Shown one piece after another: positions 51,006 through 59,472 of a stretch of 64,000 nucleotides of DNA; within the stretch, counting starts at the first letter, position 1, and every line of letters begins with the position of its first letter. Source of the stretch: Agrococcus lahaulensis DSM 17612 (GTDB lineage Bacteria; Actinomycetota; Actinomycetes; Actinomycetales; Microbacteriaceae); assembly GCF_000425105.1 (NCBI RefSeq), contig NZ_AULD01000006.1:372001-436000 (forward strand). Reading direction: 5' to 3'. The notes below the pieces were generated by a model that was given only the letters and a program-made list of their open reading frames with translations, was not told where the DNA came from and did not search any database. The position numbers and the translations under genes were made by a program.

Positions 51006-51854
51006 ATGCGCAGCATCATGGCCGACGTCCTCGCGGCGCAGGGCGCGACGACGCGCGCCGCGCTGCACGCCCTCGGCCATCCGTACCGGTCGATCCGAGC
51101 TGAGGTCGCGAGCGGACGGCTCGTCGCCATCGGCAGGTGGTGGGTCGTCACGCCTGACGCGAATCCGGCGATCGGAGCAGCGCTTCGGAGCGGCGGGGTC
51201 CTCGGCGGAGCCAGCGCTCTGCGCTCCTACGGCGTCTGGGTGACGGAGCTGCGCGTGGTGCAGATCGCCACCCGCCCGCACTCCAGTCCGCCGAACGTGC
51301 TCGAAGGCGAACGCATCTGGAGCGACTTCACGGTCGACGACAAGCTGTGGCGCGTGAGCCTCGTCGATGCGCTCGCGCAGCATGCCCGGCGGGTGGAGCG
51401 GGACGACGCGATCGCCTCGATCGACAGCGCGCTGCACAAGGGGCTCCTCGGTGAGGATGGGCTCGACCGGCTCTTCGGGATGCTGCCGCTCCGGTGCCGG
51501 CCATGGCGGCGCGAGCTCGACGCGAGCGCGGAGTCGGGGCTCGAGTCGCTGCTGCGCGTGCCGTGCCGCGACCGCGGATGGCGCGTCGAGACGCAGATGC
51601 CCGCACCGGGCGGCGGTCGCGGTGACCTGCTGATCGATGGCTGGCTGTGGGTGGAGACCGACGGCGACGAGTGGCACGACAACGAGAAGCAGGCGGCGAA
51701 GGACCGGAGACGGGGCACCGCGATCACGGCAGCCGGCGGCCGCTGGCTGCGCTTCGGCTACGCCGATGTCATGCACGAGCGGCCGCGCACGATGTCGGTC
51801 ATCGAGCTCGTGATGGCGCAGGGACGACCGGCGCCCGTCCGGCTCGCGGGGTGA
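51006..51854 (+). CDS. DUF559/Vsr-like endonuclease-domain protein with AbiEi-like N-terminus, 282 aa
   Basis: N-terminal ~90 residues (AAQGATTRAALHALGHPYRSIRAEVASGRL, GGASALRSYGVW) look like the winged-helix region of type IV toxin-antitoxin AbiEi-like proteins. The C-terminus has the Vsr/DUF559 PD-(D/E)XK core GDLLIDGWLWVETDGDEWH with later RRGTAITAAGGRWLRFGY. Starts ATG 51006 or 51018. Family members are scattered and multicopy in actinobacteria; function unknown. Confidence 0.8.
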   Translation: MRSIMADVLAAQGATTRAALHALGHPYRSIRAEVASGRLVAIGRWWVVTPDANPAIGAALRSGGVLGGASALRSYGVWVTELRVVQIATRPHSSPPNVLEGERIWSDFTVDDKLWRVSLVDALAQHARRVERDDAIASIDSALHKGLLGEDGLDRLFGMLPLRCRPWRRELDASAESGLESLLRVPCRDRGWRVETQMPAPGGGRGDLLIDGWLWVETDGDEWHDNEKQAAKDRRRGTAITAAGGRWLRFGYADVMHERPRTMSVIELVMAQGRPAPVRLAG

Positions 51855-51886
51855 GCGGGCTGCGAGGTCGGGCCGGGAACGGCGAA

Positions 51887-51912
51887 GCGCCCCGGTCGTG
51901 AGACCGGGGCGC
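51887..51912. terminator. Hairpin terminator between the DUF559 gene and tRNA-Glu
   Basis: Perfect 11-bp arms GCGCCCCGGTC (51887-51897) and GACCGGGGCGC (51902-51912), GTGA loop. Serves convergent transcription units. Confidence 0.75.
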
Positions 51913-51920
51913 TCCTGGTG

Positions 51921-51993
51921 TGACCCCAGCGGGATTCGAACCCGCGTTACCGCCGTGAGAGGGCGGCGTACTAGGCCGCTATACGATGGGGCC
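51921..51993 (-). tRNA. tRNA-Glu(CTC)
   Basis: 73 nt on the minus strand. Acceptor GGCCCCA pairs with TGGGGTC (one G-T wobble), anticodon stem CCGCC/GGCGG with loop CTCTCAC giving anticodon CTC (anticodon bases at about 51957-51959), T-arm GCGGG-TTCGAAT-CCCGC. CCA is not encoded. Standard isoacceptor for GAG codons. Confidence 0.95.
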
Positions 51994-52076
51994 GTGCTGC
52001 TCTCGCTCGCGAAAGCAACCTGGATAGTGTGCCACACGAATCGGGCGTGCGCCAAATCGGCGCCGGCGGCGGCCCG

Positions 52077-52964
52077 TCACGGAGCTCGGAGCACCTGCAG
52101 CGCGCCCGGCATCGCGGTGCAGCGCACCGGCAGCCTCCCCACCATCTCCCCGTCTGCGCACACCGTCACCGGGTCGTCGCTCGCGATCTCGACCGACTCG
52201 CAGTCGCGGACGTGCAGGCGGCGATCGGCCTCGTGGCGACCGCGCAGCACCTTCGCGAGCGTGAGCAGGAACCGCGGGTACGACACCTCGTCGGCGAGCA
52301 CCGCCGTGAGCCGGCCGTCGTGCAGCGACGCGCTCGGCGCGATCGGCACCCCGCCGCCGAACGTGCCGTTGTTGGCGATCGCCGCGATGAGCGTGCGCCA
52401 CGACCGCTCCTCGCCGCCGTCGAAGCGCATCCGGAACGTGCGGTGCCGCGGCCGCAGGAGCGTCGCGGCGATCGCGGCGCGGTAGCGCAACGCGCGCGGC
52501 ACGCGCGTGAACCGGTTCGAGCGCACCGTGACGTCGGCGTCGAAGCCGACCGAGACGACGCCCGCCGCGAGCTCGACCCCGTCGGGGTGCTCGATGCGCA
52601 CGAGGTCGAAGCGCTCGGGCGAGGCCGCGAGCGCCGCTTCGAGCCCATCCATCGCCTGCTCCCCGATGCGGATCCCGAGCGAGGCCGCGAAGTCGTTGCC
52701 GCTGCCTGCCGGCACGATCACGAGCCGCTTCGAGGTGCCGCCGACGATGTTGACGCCGAGGTGCACCATGCCGTCCCCGCCCACGACGACGAGCGCATCC
52801 GCCGTCGTCATCGCGAAGCGCGACTGCTCGAGCTGGCCGCGGTAGTCGGCGGCCGCGATGTGCCGCACGTCGTGCCCGAGCGCGGCGAGGCGCGCAGCGA
52901 CGCGCTCGCCGACAGCGCCCGCGCGGCCGGCGCTGGTCGGCTTCGACGCCACGACGATGCGCAC
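52077..52964 (-). CDS. Diacylglycerol kinase-family lipid kinase, 295 aa
   Basis: DAGK catalytic fold: VVVASKPTSAG opening, VVVGGDGMVHLGVN with GGDG, IVPAGSGNDFAASLGI, and a C-terminal beta domain with VCADGEMVG. Phosphorylates a lipid or sphingoid-like alcohol; substrate unknown. GTG 52964 lies 7 nt after TAGGCT (minus strand, 52972-52977), so leaderless. Confidence 0.92.
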   Translation of the reverse strand: MRIVVASKPTSAGRAGAVGERVAARLAALGHDVRHIAAADYRGQLEQSRFAMTTADALVVVGGDGMVHLGVNIVGGTSKRLVIVPAGSGNDFAASLGIRIGEQAMDGLEAALAASPERFDLVRIEHPDGVELAAGVVSVGFDADVTVRSNRFTRVPRALRYRAAIAATLLRPRHRTFRMRFDGGEERSWRTLIAAIANNGTFGGGVPIAPSASLHDGRLTAVLADEVSYPRFLLTLAKVLRGRHEADRRLHVRDCESVEIASDDPVTVCADGEMVGRLPVRCTAMPGALQVLRAP

Positions 52965-53040
52965 GGGAGCGAGCCTAGGCGAGCCGCAGGCGCGACCGGT
53001 GCACCTGCACCGGCCCGCCGCACCGCCTATCGTGGATGCC

Positions 53041-53682
53041 ATGCGAGTGACCAAGCGAGAGCACGCCTGCATGATCCTCGATGAGGACGGACGCCAGCTC
53101 GTCATCGACCCGGGCAACCAGACCGGCCCCGTCTCGGCCCCCGACCTCGTCGCGATCGTCATCACGCACGAGCACGCCGACCACTGGGACGCCGGCCGGC
53201 TGCGCGAGCTGCTCGCGGCCAATCCCGGCACGCCCATCTACGCGCCGGCGGGCGTCGCGGCCGCCGCGGAGGAGTTCGACGTCACGGTCGTGGAGGCGGG
53301 CGAGCGCGTGACCGCCGGCCCCTTCCGGCTCCGCTTCTTCGGCGGCACGCACGCCGAGATCCACCGCTCGATCCCGCTCGTCGACAACCTCGGCGTGCTC
53401 GTGAACGAGCGCTTCTACTACCCGGGCGACTCCTACGCGACGCCCGACGTCAAGGTGGAGGTGCTCGCGGCGCCCGCCGGCGCTCCGTGGCTCAAGATCG
53501 GCGAGGTGATGGACTTCGTGACCGCGGTCGCGCCGCGCGCGACCTTCGCGGTGCACGACGCGCCCCTCTCGCCCATGGGCCTCGGCATGGCGCACGCGCG
53601 CATCGAGGCGGCGGCCGCCGAGCACGGCGGCACGCACCACCGGCTCGAGAACGGCGACTCGCTCCGCATCGGCGAGCACTGA
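53041..53682 (+). CDS. MBL-fold metal-dependent hydrolase, 213 aa
   Basis: Metallo-beta-lactamase fold of the UlaG/YtnP-like kind: ITHEHADHWD (HxHxDH), a later GGTHAEIHRSI, YYPGDSYATPDV, and AVHDAPLSPMG. Leaderless-type TATCGT at 53028-53033. Divergent from the lipid kinase. Substrate unknown. Confidence 0.9.
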   Translation: MRVTKREHACMILDEDGRQLVIDPGNQTGPVSAPDLVAIVITHEHADHWDAGRLRELLAANPGTPIYAPAGVAAAAEEFDVTVVEAGERVTAGPFRLRFFGGTHAEIHRSIPLVDNLGVLVNERFYYPGDSYATPDVKVEVLAAPAGAPWLKIGEVMDFVTAVAPRATFAVHDAPLSPMGLGMAHARIEAAAAEHGGTHHRLENGDSLRIGEH

Positions 53683-53710
53683 TGACCGCGCGCCGCCCGG
53701 GCGCGCCGTC

Positions 53711-54472
53711 GTGATCGATCCGCTCACGCTGCTGCTCTACGCGGCGGCGATCTTCGTCGCGACGGTCGCCCAGCGCGTCGTCGGGCTCGGCTTCGGGCTC
53801 GTGATGGGCCCGGTGTCGACGATCGTCGCCGGCCCGATCGCGGCGGTGCCGCTCAACTGCATCTTCGCCGTCGTCGCGTGCTCGCTCATGCTGCCGGGCG
53901 TGTGGCGCGACGTCGACTGGCGACGGCTGACATGGCTGCTGCTGCCCGCGGTGCCCGCGAGCGTCGCGGGGCTGCTGCTGGCGCGCGTCGTGTCGGCGGA
54001 TGCGCTCCGCATCGCGGTCGGGATCCTCGCGATCGCGGGCGTGCTGATCTCCGTCGTCTTCACGCGCTCGCGCCACACGCTCGACGGCCCGGGCACGCGC
54101 ATCGGCTCCGGCCTCGCGATCGGCGGCTTCAACGCCGCGGTCGGCGTCGGCGCCCCGCTCGTCGGCATCTACGCGCTCGTGAGCCGCTGGGATCCGATCG
54201 TGCTCGCCGCGACGATGCAGCCCTTCTGGGTCGTGCTCAACCTCGTGACGCTCGGCCAGCGGGCGGTGCTCGTGCCCGAGGGCTTCCCCGAGTGGCCGTG
54301 GTGGGCGTGGGCTGGCGCCTCGGCCGCCGCTGCGCTCGGCACGCTGCTCGCCCACCGCATCGCCCACCGGGTGCCCGCGGGCCTCGCGCGCGCGGCAGTC
54401 ATCGTGCTCTCCATCGTCGGTGGCGTCGCCGTCATCGGCACCGGCATCGCGGGGCTCCTCGCGACCGCTTGA
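53711..54472 (+). CDS. TauE/SafE-family transporter (paralogue 1), 253 aa
   Basis: Eight hydrophobic segments; family features GLGFGLVMGPVSTIVAGP and IGGFNAAVGVGAPLVGIYAL. Members export sulfite or other sulfur anions. Closely resembles the gene at 55908 throughout (PLNCIFAVVACSLMLPGVWRD versus VNLYGALACLVILPSVWRD). GTG start. The two copies frame a dithiol flavoprotein and its MerR regulator. Confidence 0.9.
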   Translation: MIDPLTLLLYAAAIFVATVAQRVVGLGFGLVMGPVSTIVAGPIAAVPLNCIFAVVACSLMLPGVWRDVDWRRLTWLLLPAVPASVAGLLLARVVSADALRIAVGILAIAGVLISVVFTRSRHTLDGPGTRIGSGLAIGGFNAAVGVGAPLVGIYALVSRWDPIVLAATMQPFWVVLNLVTLGQRAVLVPEGFPEWPWWAWAGASAAAALGTLLAHRIAHRVPAGLARAAVIVLSIVGGVAVIGTGIAGLLATA

Positions 54473-54499
54473 GCCCGCGGCCCGTGCCGGGGGCGCGGC

Positions 54500-55426
54500 T
54501 CACGCGATGAGCTCCCGCACGATCCCCGCGGCCGCGAGCTGGCCGGCCGCCGCGGCCGCGATGACGGAGTGCCCGCCGGAGAGCGCCGCATCGCCCGCGG
54601 CGAGCACGCGCGGCACGCTCGTGCGGCCGAGCATGTCGACCTCGATCGTGCCGTCGGGCCGCATGGCGCAGCCGAGCACGTCGGGCAGCGTCGAGCCCTG
54701 CCGGAAGTCGCCGCCCGCGAGCACGCCGGTGCACGGCAGCGCCGTGCCGTCCTCGAGCTCGATCGCCGTCAGCCGGCCGCCGTCCTCGACGACACCGGTC
54801 GCGCACCGCTCGTCGACCTCGATGCCGCGGGCCGCGAGCGCCGCTCGCGCCTCCCGGTCGACGGGCAGCCCGTCGGTGAGCCACGTCACGTGCTCGGCCA
54901 CGCCCGCCATGATGCGCGCGACGTGCTCGCGCTGCGGCTCGCCGCCGAGCACGACGACCCGGTCGCCGAGCTCGTGGCCGTGGCAGAACGGGCAGTGGGC
55001 GACCTGGCCGCCCCAGTGCCGCGCGAGACCGAGCGGCAGCGGCACGTCGGCGACGCCCGTCGCGAGCAGCAGGAAGCGCGCCTCGAGCCGCTCCCCGCTG
55101 GCGAGCTCGACCGCAACGGCGCCGTCCCCGACCTCGGCGGCGGCGACCCGGCCGTCGACGAGCCGCACGGTCGCGTAGCCGGCGAGCTGCTCGCGCGCCA
55201 CGGCGCGGAACTCCGCGGGCGGCGTCCCGTCGCGCGAGACGACGTTGTGCATGTGCGCGGCGGATGCGTTGCGACCCGGACCGGCGTCGACGAGCGCGAC
55301 GGAGCGGTGCACCCGCGCGAGCGTGAGCGCGGCCTGCAGCCCCGCGGGGCCGCCGCCGACGACGATGCAGTCGAGCGGCTCGGAGCCGGCTCGCGAAGGG
55401 TCCTGGACGAGGTCGAGCGTTGCCAT
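54500..55426 (-). CDS. Thioredoxin-reductase-like FAD/NAD(P) oxidoreductase, 308 aa
   Basis: FAD loop VVGGGPAGLQAALTLARV, active dithiol HCPFCHG (CxxC), NADPH-binding VVVLGGEPQREHVARI, and C-terminal VLAAGDAALSGGHSV. Shorter and more divergent than TrxB, in the class of HTH-linked or bacilliredoxin-like reductases. I place the start at ATG 55426, since the promoter -10 ends 7 nt upstream; the upstream ATG 55438 overlaps the promoter. Confidence 0.9.
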   Translation of the reverse strand: MATLDLVQDPSRAGSEPLDCIVVGGGPAGLQAALTLARVHRSVALVDAGPGRNASAAHMHNVVSRDGTPPAEFRAVAREQLAGYATVRLVDGRVAAAEVGDGAVAVELASGERLEARFLLLATGVADVPLPLGLARHWGGQVAHCPFCHGHELGDRVVVLGGEPQREHVARIMAGVAEHVTWLTDGLPVDREARAALAARGIEVDERCATGVVEDGGRLTAIELEDGTALPCTGVLAGGDFRQGSTLPDVLGCAMRPDGTIEVDMLGRTSVPRVLAAGDAALSGGHSVIAAAAAGQLAAAGIVRELIA

Positions 55427-55433
55427 GCGCACC

Positions 55434-55464
55434 AGCATGTGACTTCATGTCGACATGAGGTCAA
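55434..55464 (-). promoter_or_regulatory. MerR-type promoter/operator with 19-bp spacer
   Basis: On the minus strand TTGACC (55459-55464), a 19-bp spacer, then CATGCT (55434-55439), 7 nt before the reductase ATG. The spacer contains the near-perfect dyad TGACTTCATGTC/GACATGAGGTCA (55440-55463, 11 of 12 pairs). A long spacer filled by a dyad is the hallmark of MerR-activated promoters. It also overlaps the merR start, so autoregulation is likely. Confidence 0.75.
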
Positions 55465-55889
55465 GTCTGCTGTCGATCGGCGAGCTCGCCGCCGAGTTCT
55501 CCCTCGCCCCGCACGTGCTGCGCCACTGGGAGGCCGAGGGCGTGCTCGAGCCCACGACGCGCGTGGGCGGCAAGCGCCGCTACGACGAGAGCGCGCGCAT
55601 GCGCATCGGCACGATCCTGCGCGCACAGGACGCGGGCATGTCGCTCGCCACCATCCGCTCCGTGCTCGCGACCGAGAGCGCCGCCGAGCGGCACGCGCTG
55701 CTCGCCGACCACGTCACCCGGCTCGAGCGCCAGCAGGCGGAGCTCGAGGCCGCGCTCGCCGTCATCCGCCACCTCCAGTCGTGCACCCACAGCGACTTCG
55801 CCCGGTGCCCGGGCTTCCGCGACCTCATCACCGCCGAGCCGCAGCCGATCGCGCACTCGGCGCGCCTGCACCGTCGCGCATCCCCCTGA
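55455..55889 (+). CDS. MerR-family transcriptional regulator, 144 aa
   Basis: Winged helix LLSIGELAAEFSLAPHVLRHWEAEG, RRYDESARMRIGTIL, then a dimerisation coiled coil (VTRLERQQAELEAALAVI) and a C-terminal CTHSDFARCPGF with two cysteines that could sense a thiol-reactive compound or metal. Acts on the divergent reductase promoter. Confidence 0.93.
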   Translation: MRSSLLSIGELAAEFSLAPHVLRHWEAEGVLEPTTRVGGKRRYDESARMRIGTILRAQDAGMSLATIRSVLATESAAERHALLADHVTRLERQQAELEAALAVIRHLQSCTHSDFARCPGFRDLITAEPQPIAHSARLHRRASP

Positions 55890-55907
55890 GCACCTACGCT
55901 GACGGCC

Positions 55908-56660
55908 GTGGACCTCCTCTCCCTCGCCGTCGCGGCCGTCGCCGTCTTCATCGGCGCGGCGGGGCAGCGCATGATCGGGATGGGCTGGGGGCTCGTCGTC
56001 ACGCCGGCGGTCGCGCTCGTGGCGGGCCCGCTCGCGGCGGTGCTCGTCGTCAACCTCTACGGCGCGCTCGCGTGCCTCGTGATCCTCCCGAGCGTCTGGC
56101 GCGACATCGACTGGCGGCGGCTCGCGTGGCTCGCCGTCCCCGCGGTCGCGATGATGGTGCCGGGGCTGCTGCTCGCGAGGGGTGCGGACACGGATGCGCT
56201 GCGCATCGTCGTCGGCGTCATCGCGGTCGTCGGGGTGGTCGTCTCGGTCGCCTTCACGAGCAGCGCGCGGGCGCTCGACGGCCCGCCGCTGCGCGTCGCC
56301 GCGGGGGCGACGATCGGCGTGCTCAACGCGAGCGTCGGCATGGGCGCGCCCGCGCTCGGCATCTACACGCTGCTCTCGGGCTGGCAGGACCGCACGTTCG
56401 TCGCGACGATGCAGCCGTTCTGGGTGATCGTGAGCGGCGTGATCGTCGCGATCCGCCCGGTCGTCGCCCCCGAGGGCGCTCCCGAGTGGCCCTGGTGGGG
56501 ATGGGCGCTCATCGTGGTCCCGGTCGTCGCGGGCGTGCTGCTCGGCAACCGGCTCGCGCACCTCGTGAACCGCACGGTCGTCAAGTGGTCGATCATCGCC
56601 CTCTCGCTCGCGGGCGGCCTCGCGCTCATCGTGACGGGCACGACCGCGCTGCTGGCCTAG
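55908..56660 (+). CDS. TauE/SafE-family transporter (paralogue 2), 250 aa
   Basis: Same family and clear similarity to the gene at 53711; eight hydrophobic segments, GMGWGLVVTPAVALVAGP, VLNASVGMGAPALGIYTL. GTG start, TACGCT at 55895-55900 supports leaderless expression. Probably exports sulfite or another organosulfur product of the redox system between the copies. Confidence 0.9.
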   Translation: MDLLSLAVAAVAVFIGAAGQRMIGMGWGLVVTPAVALVAGPLAAVLVVNLYGALACLVILPSVWRDIDWRRLAWLAVPAVAMMVPGLLLARGADTDALRIVVGVIAVVGVVVSVAFTSSARALDGPPLRVAAGATIGVLNASVGMGAPALGIYTLLSGWQDRTFVATMQPFWVIVSGVIVAIRPVVAPEGAPEWPWWGWALIVVPVVAGVLLGNRLAHLVNRTVVKWSIIALSLAGGLALIVTGTTALLA

Positions 56661-56729
56661 TGCGGCCCGACCGGCGCCGCGCTGCCGTTCGCGCCGACCG
56701 CCGGCGCTGCGCCACCAGCTGAGCCCGGC

Positions 56730-56790
56730 TCAACCGGACAGCCGACAGGGCGCGACAGCATTCGGCTCGCCCGCCCGACTATCCGGTTGA
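56730..56790. repeat. Long-range inverted repeat between convergent genes
   Basis: TCAACCGGA (56730-56738) and TCCGGTTGA (56782-56790), with an inner GCCGA/TCGGC pair. It could fold as a multi-branch terminator; the right arm lies in the last codons of the AstE-like gene. Confidence 0.4.
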
Positions 56791-57738
56791 AGATCCTTCA
56801 GGCTCAGCGAGGTGCGCGACCGCATCGCCCGCGTGCACGATCGGCGCGCGGGTGAGGCCGATGACGATGCCGGCGCGGTCGGCGCGCACGATCCGGCCGC
56901 CCGTGCCGAGCGCATCCGCCACCCGGCCGAGCCGCGCGCCCGACTCGACCCGGTCGCCGAGCTCGACGTCGAGGTGCAGGATCCCGGTGCCGCGAGCGCG
57001 CACCCAGCCGCTCGCGCGGCACTCGAGCGACGCATCCGCCGCCTCGTCGTCGTCGAGCATCCCGAGCGCGGCGAGCACGCGCAGCACGCCCGCGACGCCC
57101 ACCTCGATCGGCTCCTGCTCGAGCCGCAGCGCCTCGCCCGCCTCGTAGAGCAGCGCGATCGCGCCCGCCTCGCGCGCGGCCTGGCGGAGCGAGCCGTCGC
57201 GCAGCTTCGCGTGCAGCATGACGGGAGCACCGAACGCGGCAGCGAGCCGGCGCGTCTCGGGGTCGTCGAGGTCGGCGCGGATCTGCGGCAGGTTGTCGCG
57301 CCGGTCGGAGCCCGTGTGGAGGTCGATGCCGACGTCGCAGCGCGCGACGACCTCGGTCATGAGCAGGTGGGCGATGCGGCTCGCGAGCGAGCCGCGCGCC
57401 GAGCCGGGGAACGAGCGGTTGAGGTCGCGGCGATCGGGCAGGTAGCGGTCGCCGTTCAGGAACCCGAGCACGTTGACGACCGGCACGGCGATGAGGGTGC
57501 CGCGGAGCCGCTTGGGCGACACCTGCGCGAGCACCTGCCGGATGACCTCGACGCCCACGACCTCGTCGCCGTGGATGGCGGCGTCGATCCAGACGACCGG
57601 CCCCTCCTCGCGGCCGTGCAGCACGCGCACGGGGAGCGAGACGTCGCCGCCCGTCACGAGCCGGGCGATCGGCAGCTCGACGCCCTTCGCCTGGCCGGCG
57701 CGCACGCGCACGCCGCCGATCGCGAACGACTCACGCAC
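56779..57738 (-). CDS. AstE/aspartoacylase-type M14 zinc carboxypeptidase-like protein, 319 aa
   Basis: Zinc ligands in IHGDEVVG (HxxE) and the third His in GIDLHTGSDRR; NPRPD-type arginine stretch RRDLNRSFPG and acidic ALLYEAGEALRLE. Family cleaves amide bonds of N-acyl or glutamyl compounds. It overlaps the RimB-like gene by 8 bases and lies beside a RimK-like ligase, so it may trim glutamate or peptide tails added by RimK. Confidence 0.88.
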   Translation of the reverse strand: MRESFAIGGVRVRAGQAKGVELPIARLVTGGDVSLPVRVLHGREEGPVVWIDAAIHGDEVVGVEVIRQVLAQVSPKRLRGTLIAVPVVNVLGFLNGDRYLPDRRDLNRSFPGSARGSLASRIAHLLMTEVVARCDVGIDLHTGSDRRDNLPQIRADLDDPETRRLAAAFGAPVMLHAKLRDGSLRQAAREAGAIALLYEAGEALRLEQEPIEVGVAGVLRVLAALGMLDDDEAADASLECRASGWVRARGTGILHLDVELGDRVESGARLGRVADALGTGGRIVRADRAGIVIGLTRAPIVHAGDAVAHLAEPEGSSTG

Positions 57739-58219
57739 CGGCGCGGCCCCGGTTCTTGAGCCGCACGGTGCGCGCGGGACGGCCGCCGAGGTACGAGCGC
57801 GCCGAGTCGACCGCGAACCCCTGGCGGAGCGCCTCGCGCCCGACGAGCAGCCGGAAGCCCATCTCGTCGCGGCGCGCGAGCGTCACCTCGGTGAGCACCT
57901 CGCGCCCGAGCAGCGCGAGCGCCGTGCGGATGACGATGCGCTCCTGCTCGTGACCCGTCGAGGAGCGGACGAGCCGGCGGTCGTGCACGGGCACCTCGAC
58001 GACGACGGCATCGGCAGCCGAGCGCTGCCACGGGTGCACCGAGAAGCGCACCCAGTTGGCGCCGTCGCGCGTCGACTCGACGATGTCGAACGCGTGCAGG
58101 GCGCTCGTGCGCGCGCCGGTGTCGAGCTTGGCCTTCACGTGCGGCACGCCGAGGTGCGGCAGGCCGACCCATTCGCGCCAACCGGCGATCGCAGGCCTGC
58201 GAGGATGGTCATCGCCCAT
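57731..58219 (-). CDS. RimB-like retropepsin (ATP-dependent zinc protease family), 162 aa
   Basis: VKAKLDTGARTSALHAFD holds the catalytic D-T-G of the retropepsin-like domain, and the tail FRLLVGREALRQGFAVDS is the usual family end. In Pseudomonas and others RimB forms a pathway with RimK. ATG 58219. Confidence 0.88.
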   Translation of the reverse strand: MGDDHPRRPAIAGWREWVGLPHLGVPHVKAKLDTGARTSALHAFDIVESTRDGANWVRFSVHPWQRSAADAVVVEVPVHDRRLVRSSTGHEQERIVIRTALALLGREVLTEVTLARRDEMGFRLLVGREALRQGFAVDSARSYLGGRPARTVRLKNRGRAGA

Positions 58220-58256
58220 AGGCCCCCATCCAAGCAGGAAGGCAGGTCGACCTCGC

Positions 58257-59453
58257 ATGAGGCTCGCCATCCTCTCGCGCGCTCCGCGCGCCTACAGCAC
58301 CCGCAGGCTCCGCGCCGCGGCCGCCGAGCGCGGCCACGACGTCAAGGTGCTCAACACCCTGCGCTTCGCGATCGACCTCTCGGGCGAGGCGCCCGACCTG
58401 CAGTTCCGCGGCCGGCAGCTCACCGACTACGACGCGATCCTGCCGCGCATCGGCAACTCGATCACCTACTTCGGCACCGCGGTGGTGCGGCAGTTCGAGC
58501 AGATGGACGTCTACACACCCAACACCGCGAACGGCATCGCCAACTCGCGCGACAAGCTGCGGGCGACGCAGATCCTCGCGAGGCACGACATCGGGATGCC
58601 TCCCACGACGTTCGTGCGCGACCGCGCCGACGTGATCCCCGCGATCGAGCGCGTCGGCGGCGCACCGGTCGTGCTGAAGCTCCTCGAGGGCACGCAGGGC
58701 ATCGGCGTCATCCTCGCGCCCACGATCAAGGTCGCCGAGGCGATCATCGAGACGCTGCAGAGCACCAAGCAGCAAGTGCTCATCCAGCGCTTCGTCGCCG
58801 AGAGCAAGGGCCGCGACATCCGCGCGCTCGTCGTCGGCGACCGCGTCGTCGCCGCGATGCGGCGCAGCGCCCAGGGCGACGAGTTCCGCTCGAACGTGCA
58901 CCGCGGCGGCAGCGTCGAGCCGGTGACGCTCGACCCCGACTTCGAGCGCGTCGCGGTGCGCGCCGCGCAGATCATGGGCCTCAAGGTCGCGGGCGTCGAC
59001 ATGCTCGAGGGCAACGACGGCCCGCAGGTGATGGAGGTCAACTCCTCCCCCGGGCTCGAGGGCATCGAGCGCGCGACGCGGCTCGACGTCGCGGGCGCGA
59101 TCATCGACTACATCGACAACCAGGTCGCGTTCCCGCAGATCGACGTGCGCGAGCGGCTCGCCGTCTCGACGGGCTTCGGCGTCGCCGAGCTCGTGGTGCA
59201 CGGCGACGCCGACCTCGTCGGCAAGCCGCTCGACGCGTCGGGGCTCCGCGAGCGCGACATCACGGTGCTGACGCTGCACCGCGGCACGACCGTCATCCCG
59301 AACCCGAAGGGCACCGAGGTGCTGCACGCCGAGGACCGGCTGCTGTGCTTCGGCCGGCTCGAGGAGATGCGCTCGATGATCCCGGCGCGGCCGAAGCGCC
59401 GGGCGCGGGTCAAGAAGCTGCCGAAGGTGCCGCTGCCGCCGCAGGAGGACTGA
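58257..59453 (+). CDS. RimK-type ATP-grasp glutamate ligase with C-terminal RCK-C-like domain, 398 aa
   Basis: N-terminal RimK domain (LAILSRAPRAYSTRRL), ATP-grasp (PVVLKLLEGTQGIGVILAPT, GRDIRALVVGDRVVAAMRR, VAGVDMLEGNDGPQVMEVNSS) to about residue 290, then ~70 residues (ELVVHGDADLVGKPLDASGL ... LLCFGRLEEMRSM) that look like a TrkA-C/RCK-C ligand domain, then a basic tail. Divergent from RimB- and AstE-like genes by 37 bases. Target protein (S6 in classical RimK) unknown here. ATG 58257. Confidence 0.88.
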   Translation: MRLAILSRAPRAYSTRRLRAAAAERGHDVKVLNTLRFAIDLSGEAPDLQFRGRQLTDYDAILPRIGNSITYFGTAVVRQFEQMDVYTPNTANGIANSRDKLRATQILARHDIGMPPTTFVRDRADVIPAIERVGGAPVVLKLLEGTQGIGVILAPTIKVAEAIIETLQSTKQQVLIQRFVAESKGRDIRALVVGDRVVAAMRRSAQGDEFRSNVHRGGSVEPVTLDPDFERVAVRAAQIMGLKVAGVDMLEGNDGPQVMEVNSSPGLEGIERATRLDVAGAIIDYIDNQVAFPQIDVRERLAVSTGFGVAELVVHGDADLVGKPLDASGLRERDITVLTLHRGTTVIPNPKGTEVLHAEDRLLCFGRLEEMRSMIPARPKRRARVKKLPKVPLPPQED

Positions 59454-59472
59454 CGACGGCTCGGCCGGCGCG

